Shown piece after piece: positions 50,011 to 63,667 of a DNA stretch of 64,000 bases. The stretch is from Trogon surrucura (taxonomy: Eukaryota; Chordata; Aves; Trogoniformes; Trogonidae), in NCBI GenBank assembly GCA_020746105.1, contig CM036617.1, positions 149,176,578 to 149,240,577 of the forward strand, read 5' to 3'. The translations under genes were made by a program, and so were the position numbers. Every line of letters begins with the position of its first letter. Position 1 is the first letter of the stretch. The notes under the pieces are model-generated. The model searched no databases and was not told the DNA's origin. It saw nothing but the letters and a program-made list of their open reading frames with translations.

Positions 50011-50556
50011 AATGTGTGACTCTCTGCCTGTTAGTATGTTGCCTGTAATATTCACCTCACGGTTGAAACAATAATATAAGCAATTACAAAGGGAGCATCA
50101 TTACATTTAAGAATTTTTCCTAATTCTGCTGCATGAGATGGAAGAACTTCTATCGCTTTTCCTTTTCTTTCTCTTGAAGCATTAGCTCCTGCCCACCTCA
50201 GGAGTGAGGCTCTTAGATGTGTTATTGCACAGCAATTCCTGAGTCCCCACAACTGTTAGTACAACAGAAGATACACATAGATTACTTGAATATCCCTATC
50301 CACTGCCCCCTTGATCAGTGTCACCTGTATTTGCCTACTTGTTCAACCCTGAAGTTGAGTAGTCCTGGATGGGCTTTCTTTTTTTTCCAAAGAAAAAGAG
50401 ATTTCTGTTATAACAATCTGTAGAAGGAGATAGCAAGTGAAGTGGGACAGCAACAGTTTTCCACAGACACTGAGTGAGGAATCACACAGAATTTCAATTT
50501 CCTCTTTTTCTGACAGAAGAGGAAAAAGCTAGGAAACTGAGGTATTCATCCCTTTA

Positions 50557-50630
50557 ATTAAAAAAAAAAAAAAACAACAAAAAAAAACCCCCACAAAACC
50601 CAAACAAACCACACCCAAACCCTAAAATGC
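50557..50630. repeat. A-rich then A/C-rich tract
   Basis: A 15-base A run continues into AACAACAAAAAAA and CCCCCACAAAACCC blocks. It could be a degenerate A-rich tail, but the preceding sequence is not a recognisable retroposed gene. Confidence 0.8.
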
Positions 50631-52157
50631 CCCTCACAAGAGCATAAGCACAGGTCAGACCTTGCGTAGCTCTATTTTGTGTGGTCTCATGTCCTGTATT
50701 TGGATTCTTTCATCTAGTAAGGCAGAAAGGGAAGCGTAAGCTTTTTATTTTGTTTGATTTGCTCCTCCACTTTCAGGTATTAGTCTCTAATGACTAATAA
50801 AACTGAAGTTCCCACTTCAGTCTTTCCATGAGAAGGACACTTAAGGGACTCTGTCCAGTTTCTTGAAACTTGTAGTGACAAAATTTCCTCTCTTCTACAT
50901 GGTTAAAATTAGACAATGTATTCAGTAGTTATTAGCAGGGGCATACAGACAGATCGAATTTCAAAAGTTGAAGTTTTTCAGAAGATCAGCTTAGAAGGAG
51001 TCAAAACATACCAACCTGCAGAATTCTTTTTATTTGGTTATGGGTAACAGTGCAAAGGTGGTTTTTGTTTGTGTGTCAGTTACACTATTTAGAACACTTC
51101 AGAATTTTCTATTGTTTTCCCTGCAAGCTTAACCCTCCTTCTCCATTTCAAAATAATATTTTTATTTCTTTATCCAAAATTTTCAATTTCTTCCAACACA
51201 ATTCTTGGGCAGACTTAATTAAACAGCAGAACTGATTGCATGAAACACTCTTAAGAAAAAGGACCGTTTCCTTTATTAAAAAAAAATAAAAAAATCAACA
51301 ATTCCTGTACTCTGAAAGTTGCAGTCAATCTGAATACATTTTACATGCAAAGCCGAATGTAAATAACAAGTGCACACCAGCTAAAATTCCAGGTGTCTAA
51401 GAACATTACCAATATTTTTTGAATTAAAAGCTTCCTGTGTTATGTCAGAAAAGAACCCAAAATACTCTTAAAGTAAACATATAACATAAGGCACTTAAAA
51501 TTAGGTTGGGTGTTTTTCCTAGACTCTTTTTGATTGACACTCAGTCTGATTCTGTTTCTACTGAAAGAAGTACTGATTTCAGCAGGGGTAGGAGCACATT
51601 CGGTGTCCTTTAATTCTTTCAGACAGGGAGTTGGAAATTCCAGATGTGGCATTCCTCACTGTTATTAGGCACATGAAAGCTGTTTGGTGATGGTAAAGAG
51701 AAGCAAAGGATCTGGGCACCATGAAGCCTAGATGAGAAGAGCTAAGGTTTGATGCAGATGCATTGATTGCTGCCCTGAAAAAAAAGGAAAAGACAAAGCA
51801 CGATAGCTTTTTTTAGTCTAGTGAATGAATAAATATAAGCTGACAGAAAGTCTTTTGGATGCTTATGAATGTCAAATACTTTTAAGTGGCTGCCTTTCCT
51901 TGTCACTTAACGTTAAAGAACCATATAAAAATACACTTATGCTCAGTCATTTGGCTAGGGACATAAGGCTTAGCTGACTTAACTTCGTTATTGATTAGAT
52001 GCAAACGTTAAGGTTGCTTTTCTTTTAAAACACTTCTTCCTCTTCCTACTTTATCCATTATCTTTGTATAGTTCTCCCACCATCTGTGTGTATTACTTAA
52101 ACAGATTAACAAGTTGAATTGTAAATTAGTCCCAGAAACCCTTTCAAGATCTGTTGT

Positions 52158-52212
52158 TCTTTCTTTTTTTCTTCTTCTTCTTCTTTTTTTTTTTTTTTCT
52201 CTCCCCTTCCCC
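52158..52212. repeat. (CTT)n polypyrimidine tract
   Basis: About 55 bases of C and T only, including CTTCTTCTTCTTC and a 16-base T run. Such tracts can form triplex DNA; its strand asymmetry makes a K/R/E-rich frame on the other strand. Confidence 0.9.
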
Positions 52213-55200
52213 AAAAGGGTGCCTGTAATGGATATATACAAATATGCATTTCTCTGGAAGGTTTTGCAAACCGAGCATTGCAGCGTTTTGCTGGTGCATG
52301 AAAACAAAATAACAAAAAATGAAAGCAAATAATCCTTCCTAACTAGAGATGTAAATTTTGCTTTCTAAGCACAAGAATAACTGATCAGAAAAAGAAAGTC
52401 ATTGTTTCCCATTCTCCCATTAGAAATTTCCATCCTTTCATTTGTGCCAAGATATAAATTAACTCTTCAATAACTATTTACAGACTGAGTGAGTGGGAAT
52501 AGGTAGTCCTAATGAAAACAAGAATAAGCATCAACGGCCAGAAAGTCTATGATGACATCAAACAGCTGGACCAGCTGTTGTCTGTGAAAGCTGGTTGGGT
52601 GGTTCTGATTCTAACAAAATAGGTAGGAAAACTCAGAAAGAAACCGTACAGCACAGTTCGTATCAGTAAAGAGTTAAAGTTTTCTTGCTTGTGAACTGTA
52701 TTATTGCTAATTAGGGAAAAGAGTTATTTTTATCTCTTCACCCTGTGCCAAGCAGGCATAGTTCAGCTCTACCATTCAAATCTTTCTCTGTCACTGCTTT
52801 CCCCCCCTTCCAATTTGCTCATCTGCATGAACAGATTCTTTTCCTTTTGTCACTCAAACTCATCTCTGCAGTGTATCTATATCAATAGCTTTCTACTAAA
52901 ATTAAATCTTAGAGAAGAAGTAGGTGCTCAGGTAAATGCAGTCATTTCATATCCACTTAAAAAAATATCCTGAACAAACAAAAAAAATCAGTGAATCAAA
53001 CAGCAACCACCACCACCACTACTCAAATAAAAAGATAAGAAACACAAAAAACCCCAAACAAAAAATCCAACTGCTTCTGGAGACCTCATATTACTGAGAA
53101 TTTTAGACTAAGAAGAGATATTGACAAGGTTCTCAAGGGGATTGAGACAAAACTCACACCCAGCTGGGGTCCTGCACAGATGTATTGTTTCAGAACATTA
53201 CAGTATTATGAAAAATTATTAAATGCACAGCAGGACAGTAGGATGAACTCCCCACAGTGATGTTACTCTGTTCCCTTTTCAGTGAATTTCTATTAAAACA
53301 TGGTGCCTTAAACTCATTTTCTTTGCTTCAACTTTCTGTGATTAAGAGTTCAACTGAATTGCATTTTAAAGTTATTTGTTTCCCTTGTACCACTGTGCGT
53401 TGAAGTTCAGCTACACACAGTAGAAAGGACAAGACAGGAGCTCACCACTGATACAGCAGGTCTGTCTGCTTGCCATGTACATAAGAAATTTGAAAGGGTA
53501 AATAGTGATGACAAAAAATGTTCATCACAAACACAACTTGCTGGCAGTACTGAACTGAGAGGTAGCAAACTGAAAATTAAGTTGTAAAGATTAGTTGAAG
53601 AATTTAATAATAGTAAGATATAAACATAATAAAATAGCACCTTAAAATCAGTGCACATTGTGAAAAATAAGCTATCCCCTCAACTCACAGGTACTGTATG
53701 ATTGCTGTCACCATTAACATACAGGGGTTATTTCAGTATTTCTGCAAATATGTCACCTCAGAGATTACTAGTGATCAAACAAGCAGACAATGTTAAGAAT
53801 TGAGTAGGAGAAGAATAGTGAAGAAACCAGAAAACATTGTCATGACACTGTATAAATTCACCGTGCATTCACATTTCAAGTCATCTGTACAGCTGTGGTC
53901 TCCTCTCTCGATAAGGGTATAACAGAATTAGAAAAAAAGTCATGGCAGGAAGGCAATAAAGAGCAGCAAATGTTGCGCAGCTTCTGTTCAAGAAGGAACA
54001 CAATAGGATTCTTCATAAAAGAGGTGGTAGAGAAAAGGTAGTAAACATCATGAGAGGCACAGCCAAATTTCTCAGCTTGAGTTGAAAGAGATTGAATGAA
54101 GCCATCTTTTTTTTTTTCTTTACCCCACCCCACAAAAAAAAAGACATACAAGACATAGAGTTTATTCCTGTTTTTCTTCTTCTTACATTAGTTTGTCTAA
54201 CCCTTCAAAACTTTTAGTTATTATTAACCAGGGGCTATTAAAACAAAGCTGTACAACCTCAGGCTCACTAAGACCCAAATCAGCTGGGAGGGCAAAACAA
54301 GGGACTTGTCAGTAAGTGCTTTGTATCATTCATGGCCACTGTCAGGAGCTGAACACTGGGCCAGAGGAAGTCTCCATTCTTCACCAAGAATGAGATTCCC
54401 ATATACTTGTGTACTTTTTCTGAAAGCTGCCAGATATGTGCATTGTATGAGAATGGGCATATGTTGGCAAGACTATGTCTAACTGCCCAATACTATGAAG
54501 ACTTAATGTTTCTTGCGGGTTGGGAGAGTGAGAATAGGAAGAGTGAGAAAGCATCTTCTAGAGCAAGTTTTGTTTGGTAACACAGAGACTGTAAAATGAT
54601 GGGCTCCCTCACTCCCAGACAGAGAAATATCAAGTTTTTCAGACCTTCCACTGCACAACCTTGCAGGACAAGTGTGAAAACCACACAAAAGGCCAGTTGT
54701 CCTATCTTGTGGAAGATGTTCTTTGGTAATATGCTGCAGTGCTGTAATAGTAGAAAGTGCAATACAGAGGGTCAGGAACTTGAGTTCAGAAATATTAACA
54801 AAAGTCTAGAACAATGCTATGAAGGGTGATCCTTCATGGAGAAGAAATAATCAAACGTTAAGGAAGTTAAAACATGGTTTTGATCATTCAGTCAGTGGAC
54901 AACGGACAGCGTGCATTCATTATATCCATTCTTTCCCATGTTCCATATGCGTCAGATATTTTAATACAAATCCTATTGACTATATAATCAGCTGAAGAGA
55001 ACTAACCTCTTTAAGAGAGAATGATTGGCAGTAGCGCGCCCTTCTGAGTCGAACAGGAGAGGTTTAGACCTACCTGCCCCACTACAGAGGTGGGGAAGCA
55101 TGCACAGGCCACCCTGCTGCGACACTACGTTTTGCCCTGCATTCTGTTTTGGAAAATAAAGTTAATTATACAGTTCTTCCCTCCATTTTTTACAGAGCCC

Positions 55201-58200
55201 TTTGGACTGACTGCACTGCTGCAAAGCCATTGAAGAGCAAGGTATTAGAGATCAAAACCAGAACAGGTCCAAAAGAATTTTGATTTGGACCTCAACTTCA
55301 AACTTTTCCTTTCTATCAATTTCACTGGCTGAGGATAAATGTCCCCACAAGCTTCACGAAGGTTCAGATACAAACCTGAAGGTGAACTTTTTGGCTCATG
55401 CCCTTCTTTTGACTTTAAAACTCATCTCAGCAGCAGCCTCCTGCACATGGTACATTCTCATTGAAGTGCATATTTCCCGTGTAATACCAAGCACTTCAAA
55501 GCACACTCCCCTGTTTCTCTACTGCTCATTGGCTTCAGCAGTGAACAGCAACTAACTTGCTAGTATTATGTCTGGCTTCTGCTTCGATATAACATCAAAG
55601 GGACATGTGTATATCTTAAAGAATTGCAACTAGAGATGTGCAAAACTTGCCTTACAAGCCCCAAACCTTACTACTATGTTTGTATCTTCGCCTTTCTTTA
55701 TATTATTCTTTTCATGCTCTGTGTTAGGATCACAGAAAAACTGTTGATAGAACAACTCCAATTATCTCAAATAAGACCAAGGTACTTGAAAGGTTCAGAT
55801 AATGAAAGATGTCCTTGGTGTTCACAGGCACTGGGGAGACTAACTTGTTTCAGTTAAGAAGGAATGCCAAATAATCGCACAAATAATACATACCTGAAGA
55901 TTGTTACATGCTTAGTCTCCTTTTTTTCTTGCACTGTCTGATGTGTATTCCACCAATTTCTCTCATTCTCTCCAAATAATTTGCATGACCACTCTGTTTT
56001 CCTGAAATAACAACACAAAAGAACTCCCCACCCCACAGAAAACAGCATCACATAAACCGTTTGGGAAGTTTTTAAATATACACTTGATATTTTTGAGTTT
56101 AAGGATGCAAGTGTATGTTTATGCAGATGTTGTTTACCTAAAGGCACTTTAGGTGCCCCCATTACTGGGTCACCATGCAGTAGCTACAGCACTCTCAAAC
56201 TTTCATGTACTCATCTTGTACCTCATGGGAAGTCAGGAAGTGCTATTATCTCTGGTTTACAATCAGGAAATTGAAGAGATGCAAAAAGCATGGTTTCCAA
56301 AAGTACTTCAGATCCTAAATCACTTAACCCTCATTACAAGCCGTGTTATGCTCTGCTCCAGGAACAGCATAGGTACACCAGTAGCCTCCTCTGTGCTGCT
56401 CACTGGACCACAGCAGAGTGCTCCTCCGGGGAGCAAGCCTACATGCCATTTTTGGCAAAAGAAATGTTGAATATGTTTATACATCACTACATCTAAGACA
56501 GAAAAGCCTTTTTGAGAACACCAGATTGTTCTTAGGCCTCAATCTGAAATTTTTGTAGGGTGTCACCCTCTGTTACAGTGTTCCTACTAGCTCACGATCC
56601 TTACACCCTTCTGGCTTTCTGCGGCTGACGAGTGCTGTTGAGTGATACTTTGAGTTTGTAAATGCCATTTAGATTCCTGCAGCACAACTGTTTCTGAAAA
56701 TTTTACCTTTGCACACATTAATTGTGATGAACGTTACTTGAAATTCCAGAAACCCGAAGCCCTGTCTTAATGAAAGGTCCATCCGCAGACAAGACCCTGT
56801 TCATCTATTCACAGCTATATAGTGACACTGATTACTTCTGCCTCTGTTTATTGCTCAAAAATTCAGAAGAGAGTAACCTACAAACGTGCCTTGTTTGGTG
56901 CATTTTGAAGTACTTACCACTAACAAACACCAAGCTTAACAAATAAAACTACAAGCTTCCAGTGAACTCATCCACTTGCACTCATGAAATACCTGAAATT
57001 GATTAAACCAGTGTAACTTGAAGCTTTTTATTTTTTTATTTTATTTTTTTCCTTATAAACAGAAAGACACTCTGGTAAAAAAAATCTCAAGAAAAGCAAC
57101 AAGAACATAAAACTTTTCCCTCTTGCTGGTATTTTATAGATGACAAGGCATGAAATGATTGATCATGCACTGTAATGATGGATAAGGACAATTGGCTGAA
57201 AGGTCAAAACTATTAAGTAAATAGTAAAAAAAAAATGAAAGAGAAGATGGTACATTTCTCTCTGAGGCATAGTAAGTTTAAATGGCAGGAAACCTTCATG
57301 TCATGCCCACCCTGCTTCCATTTTAAGCTTAAAATGTACTGAACTGAAATACCAGCAATCAATTCAGCATTTTCAGTTGTCTGACAAGAAAAATTTGGTT
57401 ATTAAATTAAGGGTTAAGAGTGTTTGGATCTCCTCCAACACATATTCATATTTTCAAATACACACTTCTTTTTTTTTCAAAGTTTTTATTTAAAATAACT
57501 GTATCATAGTATACCTTTACTAATTTCTTCCCCTTCATTTATTTGTATGCATCTACATAGTCAAGCACATATCAAAAAAAAAGAGAGAAGTTACTGGTAC
57601 AAGCCTGAATTTATCCTTATTTCAGGAATTACAGGACTCTCTAAATTTTAATATAGTTATTCCAAAAACTGGATTTAACCAAAACTATAGATAGTTTGTG
57701 CACTGCTGAAGTGCAGAGAGGTTCTCAGTGGCAGCAAATCCTCTTTGTTTTCTAGGCTAAGCTCGCCTACCTCTGGTAGCACAACTTCAGGGAACTCGAT
57801 ACAGAACCAACCAACTCGGCACACAGGAGAACCCCTTGTCTGTGCTCAGTGACCCTGTTCCCTTATTCCCGGGTTACGACGCTACACACTGAGAGGCTCT
57901 ACAGAAATTCTCAGTACCCCCTAACACAGTAAGGCCACTCTGTGAAGGCAGTTTCATACCCTACCAGCTATCAAATGGGCTGATTTCAATTTTTTAAAAT
58001 CCTAAGCATTTCTTATTAATATTAATTCTCTAATGATCAGTGATGGCACATTTTTCTTTATAAAAAATAATTTGGGCTGCTTTTTTTTTCTTTTTTCTTT
58101 CTTCTTTCCCTAAAGAAACCTCAGCAAAAATATCTTTGTTACGCCCACAAATCACTTTGCATTTTTTGAAGAGGTGTAATTTTTTATTTTTTTTTTAAAT

Positions 58201-60136
58201 GTGACTTTTTCTGTGCTAGTGCATTTGTCAACATTAGAGCAATTAGCTCAAGTTTCATCAACTAGCTGGTGCAATCTGTTCAGAAAGCAACTTGGAATGT
58301 TAAAAATCCTAATAAGCTTCTCCAGTTTCACAGTTAAAACCTGAGGGATTTGATTACAGTTCTGTCTAAAATCAGAGGAAGTCTTTTAGATGATAAATCA
58401 ATACCACTAAAAAACATAAACAAAAAAATCACTAAATAAGAATGATGCTATCAAAGTTACTTTTCTGATATCGTAGGTTTCTGTACACTTTTAAAAATTA
58501 AACATTATTTTACACAGGAAAATCTGAACTATACCAAATCTGGAGCTCCAAACATGTAAAAGCTTCTATCTTTGATAACCACATACTTTTAAGTAATCCA
58601 ATAGGATTCAAAAATATTTGAATCACAAATAAAAAGGCCCCTAATACCTACTCCTACTGAAACAGACAAGCAGTAAGCAATTTCTGTACTGTTCTTCATT
58701 TTTATTTTCTTGTGACTCCTCGTGTCTGCACACACACGCTTTTGTGTGTTTTAAATGCAGATAGAGTCACTTCAGGCAGAAACAAGGGAAAACATGCTTT
58801 TCAATACATAAAAAGCACTTATTGGTAGGGGTTTGTCTCCACCAAAAGGCAGCACAAAAAAATGGAGCCTCTGGAAACATCTGAAACAGCTGCCTGATGA
58901 AAAGCAAAACAATTTTTAAAATACCAAATCAATCTTTCTTTCTCAGCAGCCATTTAATAACATAGTTCAGGAAGACAAGAGGCTCGAACAACTTCCAAGT
59001 ACAGAAGACACTCACAGAACCTACTTTAACAGCACTGGACTGTACAGTAAGAACAATACGGGGATATAAATTAAGGTACGCAAAGGTACACCTTGAATAA
59101 GTGGTGACTTTGTTGAGGAAAATGTTGGGGAAAACTAACACTGGAACTAGACAAGAATAAACACCACTTGGTTACCTTGATTCAGCAAAGTCCCACAGTC
59201 CATGAGACAAAAGCAGACAGTCAGGTACAGCCTCAGTAGGGAGGGGAGAAAGGGAAGCCTCACAGCTGGTACTGCCTGATGAAACTGGGAATAAGCACTC
59301 ACACTATGGCTCAAAATTCCTGTTCTCCCTGGTATACCGTCCATGGCATAGTCTGATAGAGCAGAGTTAATAGCCTTCTGCATGTGCTGTTTGCACAGCA
59401 ATAGGACCAACAGATGAGGAGCAGAAAAGAACTTTCCCTGAAAAGATGAAGAAAGTGGAAAGAGCTAGAGAAAAGGGCAGTAACAGATGCCATAGACACA
59501 AAATAAAAGCACTGTGCTTCAGTAGCAAACAGAAGGGAAAAAAACACTGAAAATAGGCTTCTGTCTGACCCATTTGCCAAAAAAGGTGCCTTCTCTGAGA
59601 GATCAGATTAGACCATAATACATTTACTAATTAACAGTAATGTACTAGAAATTACAACTTACAGGGTTTCAGCTAGTACCGATTACTTCTATTGCAAGCA
59701 AAATTAAACACGCTTTGACAATCTGTTCCAAACAATTTTCCTGGCTTTCCTTCTGTTTTGCCTCACACTGACAAAAACAGAGGACCGTGTTTTGATCTTT
59801 AGGCAATACACCTGTGCACCCATCTTCTGAGCACCACTGGTCTCAAGAGCTGGGAAAGCAGGGAGGAGATACTCCTTTTTTGTAATGCTGAGTGAACTCA
59901 GACATAAATTCTGAGTCACATTTTGGTCCATGCCATATTTGCGTGGAGCACAGATACCATAAATCCAGTCTTCAGTGATTAGCTCATACAGCTGAATCTG
60001 CCACATCCGTTTCCCAAGCACAGTGTGAGAACGTCAGAACCATGCTGTTATGCAAGCTACACGGCAGTAGCATCTTCCAGGCAAGAAAATGGCTCTAGAG
60101 CAGTTTTAAAGTTGCTCTCAGTTAGACTGGGAATTT

Positions 60137-60590
60137 ATCATAGAATGTTTTCGGCAGGGACATCTTCAGCTAGATGCGGTTGCTCAGAGCTCCATTTAGC
60201 CTGACTTTGAATGTTTCCAGGGATGGTGTTTCTACCATCTCTCTGAGCAATCTATTCCAGTGTTTCACCATCGCCATTGTAAAAAATTTCTTCCTTATAT
60301 TTAGTGTAAATCCACCCACTTTTAGTTCAAAACCATCACCCCTTGTCCTGTCACCACAGGCCCTGCTAAAAAGATTGTCCTCATCTTTCTTATAGACCTC
60401 CTTTAAGTACTGAAAGGTCACAATGAGGTCTCACCAGAGCCTTCTCTTCTCCAGGTTGAATGACTCCAACACTCTCAGCCTTTCTTTATAGGAGAGATGC
60501 TCCAGTCCTCTGATCATTTTTGTGGCCTTCCTCTGGACCTGTTCCAACAGGTCCATGCCTGGTGTCTCTACAGCTGAATGTCATATTCTA
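60137..60590 (-). mobile_element. CR1 LINE 3' portion, old
   Basis: On the plus strand the CR1 tail appears as ATCATAGAATG, followed by the reversed 3' UTR and the C-terminal ORF2 coding region. The minus strand encodes TFQYLKEVYKKDEDNLFSRA...GDRTRGDG...IRKKFFT...VKHWNRLLREMVETPSLETFKVRL (60170-60421), clearly the CR1 C-terminal tail domain. Beyond 60421 the coding similarity continues in other frames (CTGTTCCAACAGGTCCATG, near 60539) to about 60590. The sequence differs substantially from the copies at 3 and 49 kb, so it is another, older CR1 subfamily. Confidence 0.92.
60170..60421 (-). pseudogene. CR1 ORF2 C-terminal remnant
   Basis: About 83 codons remain open and align by eye with the last 80 residues of the ORF2 frame at 49021-49923. 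Shared landmarks are DRTRG, the RKxFFT segment, HWNRLxREVVE-type motif and PSLETFK. The start is arbitrary, and upstream ORF2 parts are out of frame or missing. It cannot encode a functional protein. Confidence 0.85.
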
Positions 60591-60599
60591 TGTGTCTCT

Positions 60600-60616
60600 G
60601 CTCTCTCTCTCTCTCC
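60600..60616. repeat. (CT)n microsatellite
   Basis: Eight CT units at the edge of the older CR1 fragment, directly read. Confidence 0.85.
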
Positions 60617-62519
60617 TACATTTATGGTGAGTTCAACAATTTCTTCCCCATAAGATGGGTGGAACATACAATTCAGTCATGCAAGTGAGCCTTGATGACC
60701 TTTCAGGCCTATTTTCTTTGTTAGCAGAAAGTTGTCTTAAATGGTCATTTGGAGACTTTCCTCACACAGGAGAAGTCTAACATGATATAAAGACACTCCT
60801 CTGCTCTTTTTCCTTGTTGGTGGTACAGGACATGCAGCTAGAGAAAATGGTATATGGAAGGAATCTTTACGGTTAGCAACTCCTGATTACAGGAAATAGT
60901 ATGCTGACAGCAGTTGCCATAAGGCAGAATAGCCTTTAGGTTGCTCTGATTTATGCTTTGTCCAATGGCCAAACAACTCCCTTGAGAAGAGGATAGATAC
61001 CGAGGTGTCTTAAAATTCTTACGCTCAGTTTGGCAGCACCTGAGGATCTAAAGAACAAAGTTGCAGATACACATATCCATATTGAACAGCAAAAAGAAAT
61101 GTTGGGTGACAGTCTTAAAGCTCCATCCTTTTAAACACGGTCTGTTGTGACAGTAGCAATCTATTTGTAGCCATTTAAAGTGGTACAGCATGCTACATTT
61201 CAGACAAGTCTTCCAAAAGTCTGCATATTTTAAAGTGTTATAGCTTCTAAGTTACCTTAAGAAGTGGTTGTGTGTTTTTTTGGATTGTTTTTTTTTTTTG
61301 TTTTCCCACCTAAGCAAAAGTCTTTACTTTTCGAATACCACTTGGTCTATCAGAAGATAGCTGAGAAGATTGGATATTCATCTGCAGTTAATTTAACAAT
61401 TCCATGGTAGTTGGTTACTGTAATAATAAAACCACTATTCAATACTTCAGCAATAGTGCTAAAGTCAATGGCTATTCTGCTGTCCATATATTCAGAGGAT
61501 AAATCTGTATCACAAATACAGAAACATAACCAGTAAACATCAAACACATTTCTGAGCTGCTGTTCAGTAACAAAGAAAATGGAAAGTCTAAATAGCCTCT
61601 TTTAAATTTGATTTTTCAAGCTAAGTCTACACTTGATATACAAATGGAGTTTCACTGAGGTGAAAAGAACTAATTCAACAAACTTAAAGTTGTAAGAAGG
61701 ATTTGCCGTGATATCAGACAGGTATCTGGTGATTTTCTAGTTGAAATTACTAGTAAAAGAGGGTACAGTTGGCTTTTACCTATTTGTTTTTTTTCTCGCC
61801 TGCCTGGAAAAAATATTGAACAGAGATTTTTTTCCTGAAGTACTGCTTGGCATCCTTATTCTCCAAATTCCCAGAGTATTACCTCTTATTTATATTACTG
61901 CAGTCATGTTATCTGTGGGCCTCCTGGATTCTAAGTGCTGCCAGTGTCTACCTTGCTCCCAATATAAATCAGAGGAACCTTAGAGAGTAGCTGCTTCCCA
62001 GGCTGCTGTTAGAGGGGGAAGAAATCAATTTTTAGCCGAGCCATAGGCTCTGTGCCAGTGGAGGACACCCTATAGATATATTCAATCAAAAACTTGCATC
62101 CTCAGAGCAGCATAAAACGTCTAGGGTGAAAAATGGATTGGGCCCATTGGTTCCTCCTCTTTAGAGACACAAAAATGAGCCCAAGCCTGTTTTCCAGCTC
62201 CAAATATACCAAAAGTTTTGAGAAAGTTTGGATCTATAGCTGTATTTTATAACATGAGCCCATTCCTACTCCTGACATATCTTGCTGTGCCTGTGATTAG
62301 GAAAGGTTATGGCTGTGAATCATGGCTTGAGGAAATGTGTAGTACACCTGTGTACAAGAGTAAACTAAATTCAGTTTGCTATTTATCTACTGTATTTATC
62401 TCAGTTAAGTAAACTTTGAGTTTGTCAAGATTTCCTGCTGGAAATTCTCATGATAATACGACTATAATTGCCTTTTTATTGCCACAGACATCTGCTACAG
62501 TTTTCAAACAAGGAAAGTA

Positions 62520-62550
62520 CTTTTTTTTTTTTTTTTCCCCCTCCTCCCCC
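62520..62550. repeat. Poly-T / poly-C tract
   Basis: A 17-base T run is followed by a C-rich stretch (CCCCCTCCTCCCCC). On the minus strand it is a G-run then A-run. Confidence 0.9.
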
Positions 62551-63667
62551 GGCTTTCTCTATAGCAAGAGAAAGATCCTCTCTTGTTTTATGTGTAATAG
62601 ATTACAAAGCCAACTGAGAGGCAGTAGAAACCAACCAGCAAACCTTTGTCCCTCCAGACTCTCTTACCCTCCAGGAAAACAGTAACTAGAAAGTTGTACG
62701 ATAAAGGTTATAGTGCCTTAAATGAGAAGTCCACACAGCGGGATGCAAAAGGGATCAAATAGTTCCTTCCTAGTTCTCTATTTTCCTACTAAGGATCTCG
62801 GATATAGCCAAAAAGCCTACATCAAAGGCAATGTGGCTGAGAAACTATCTCCTTCTGTGCTATACAAAGAAATCCTGTGTTTGACTTGACCCTAAGATGT
62901 CCTCTTGCCATTTGAGCAGATTAACATGAACGTACAGAGACAGCTCAGGTGAGGTTGAGGGATCATATGCCCCCCATGCCACCTGGATCCAAAAGCAGAT
63001 TTGGGCCTTCATCCTCACTCAGGGAGAATGTGGAGATCACAACTTTTCATGTCTCCGTCTTGATACATTTTGGTATGAGCATTAAACTAAAGAAATTGAA
63101 ACAAAACCGGAGTACAACCAAGGAATGCAAATATTGTCCTTCAGCTAAAAGGCACTTCAGAAATGTTTTTGGGAAAAGTGCTTGATACCCGTGTAGAATC
63201 TATCTTTACTGGATAGTCTTCGTCACTCCACCGGACCAATGGGAAAGAGATTCTTGAACTTTGATTCACAGAGGTATTTCTAGAGAGACCCCCAGTGAAG
63301 ATACCCAGAAAAGCCTTCTTCTTGCTTCACGTAAAGGTAAACCACCATCTGCCCTAGTTTGTCATCACAGTGTCATGAGTTAACTTGTCAAGCAGTCTGC
63401 TCCAGGGCTGATTCTGAGATGTCAGAGCAATCATTTACCATACGGAGATGAGCAGGAGCTGAGTGCAAATGAATTGTCACTTACATCTTGGAAATAGAAA
63501 ACTGGATGATGAGTGAGAATGTAATCCATTGAGGAGACTGAGGTATAGACACAGGTCAGAGACATTGAATACTGTGGGATTCATAATTTAAATTAGTTTT
63601 TGATCTCCGTCTTGCACTAGCAGCGGGGGAAGGGCTGCCACACAATATTGGCCTCGCACATGCAGCT

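Larger units (their letters stand above)
50011..60136. other. Noncoding DNA with simple repeats
   Basis: No supported gene in about 10 kb. Contents include an A/C-rich tract (50557-50630), a (CTT)n polypyrimidine run (52158-52212), an A/C-rich run near 52978-53070, GC-richer islets at about 55020-55165 and 57690-57960, and a low-CpG ATTA-rich block at about 58195-58345. The longest open frames are 105-106 codons. The one at 52008-52328 (-) is made K/R-rich by the polypyrimidine run. Confidence 0.6.
60591..63667. other. Noncoding DNA
   Basis: No supported gene. A short (CT)n run lies at 60600-60616, a T/G-rich run at about 61268-61300 and a T/C homopolymer-like tract at 62520-62550. Open frames (64-89 codons) show no recognisable motif. 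Confidence 0.6.

Noticed and set aside
50200-50630. Processed pseudogene with a poly-A tail
   Set aside because: The A-rich tract is present but the upstream sequence shows no coding or known RNA similarity. Processed pseudogenes are also rare in birds because CR1 does not use poly-A.
52008-52328. 106-codon minus-strand frame rich in K, R and E
   Set aside because: The charged run is the translation of the (CTT)n polypyrimidine tract at 52158-52212.
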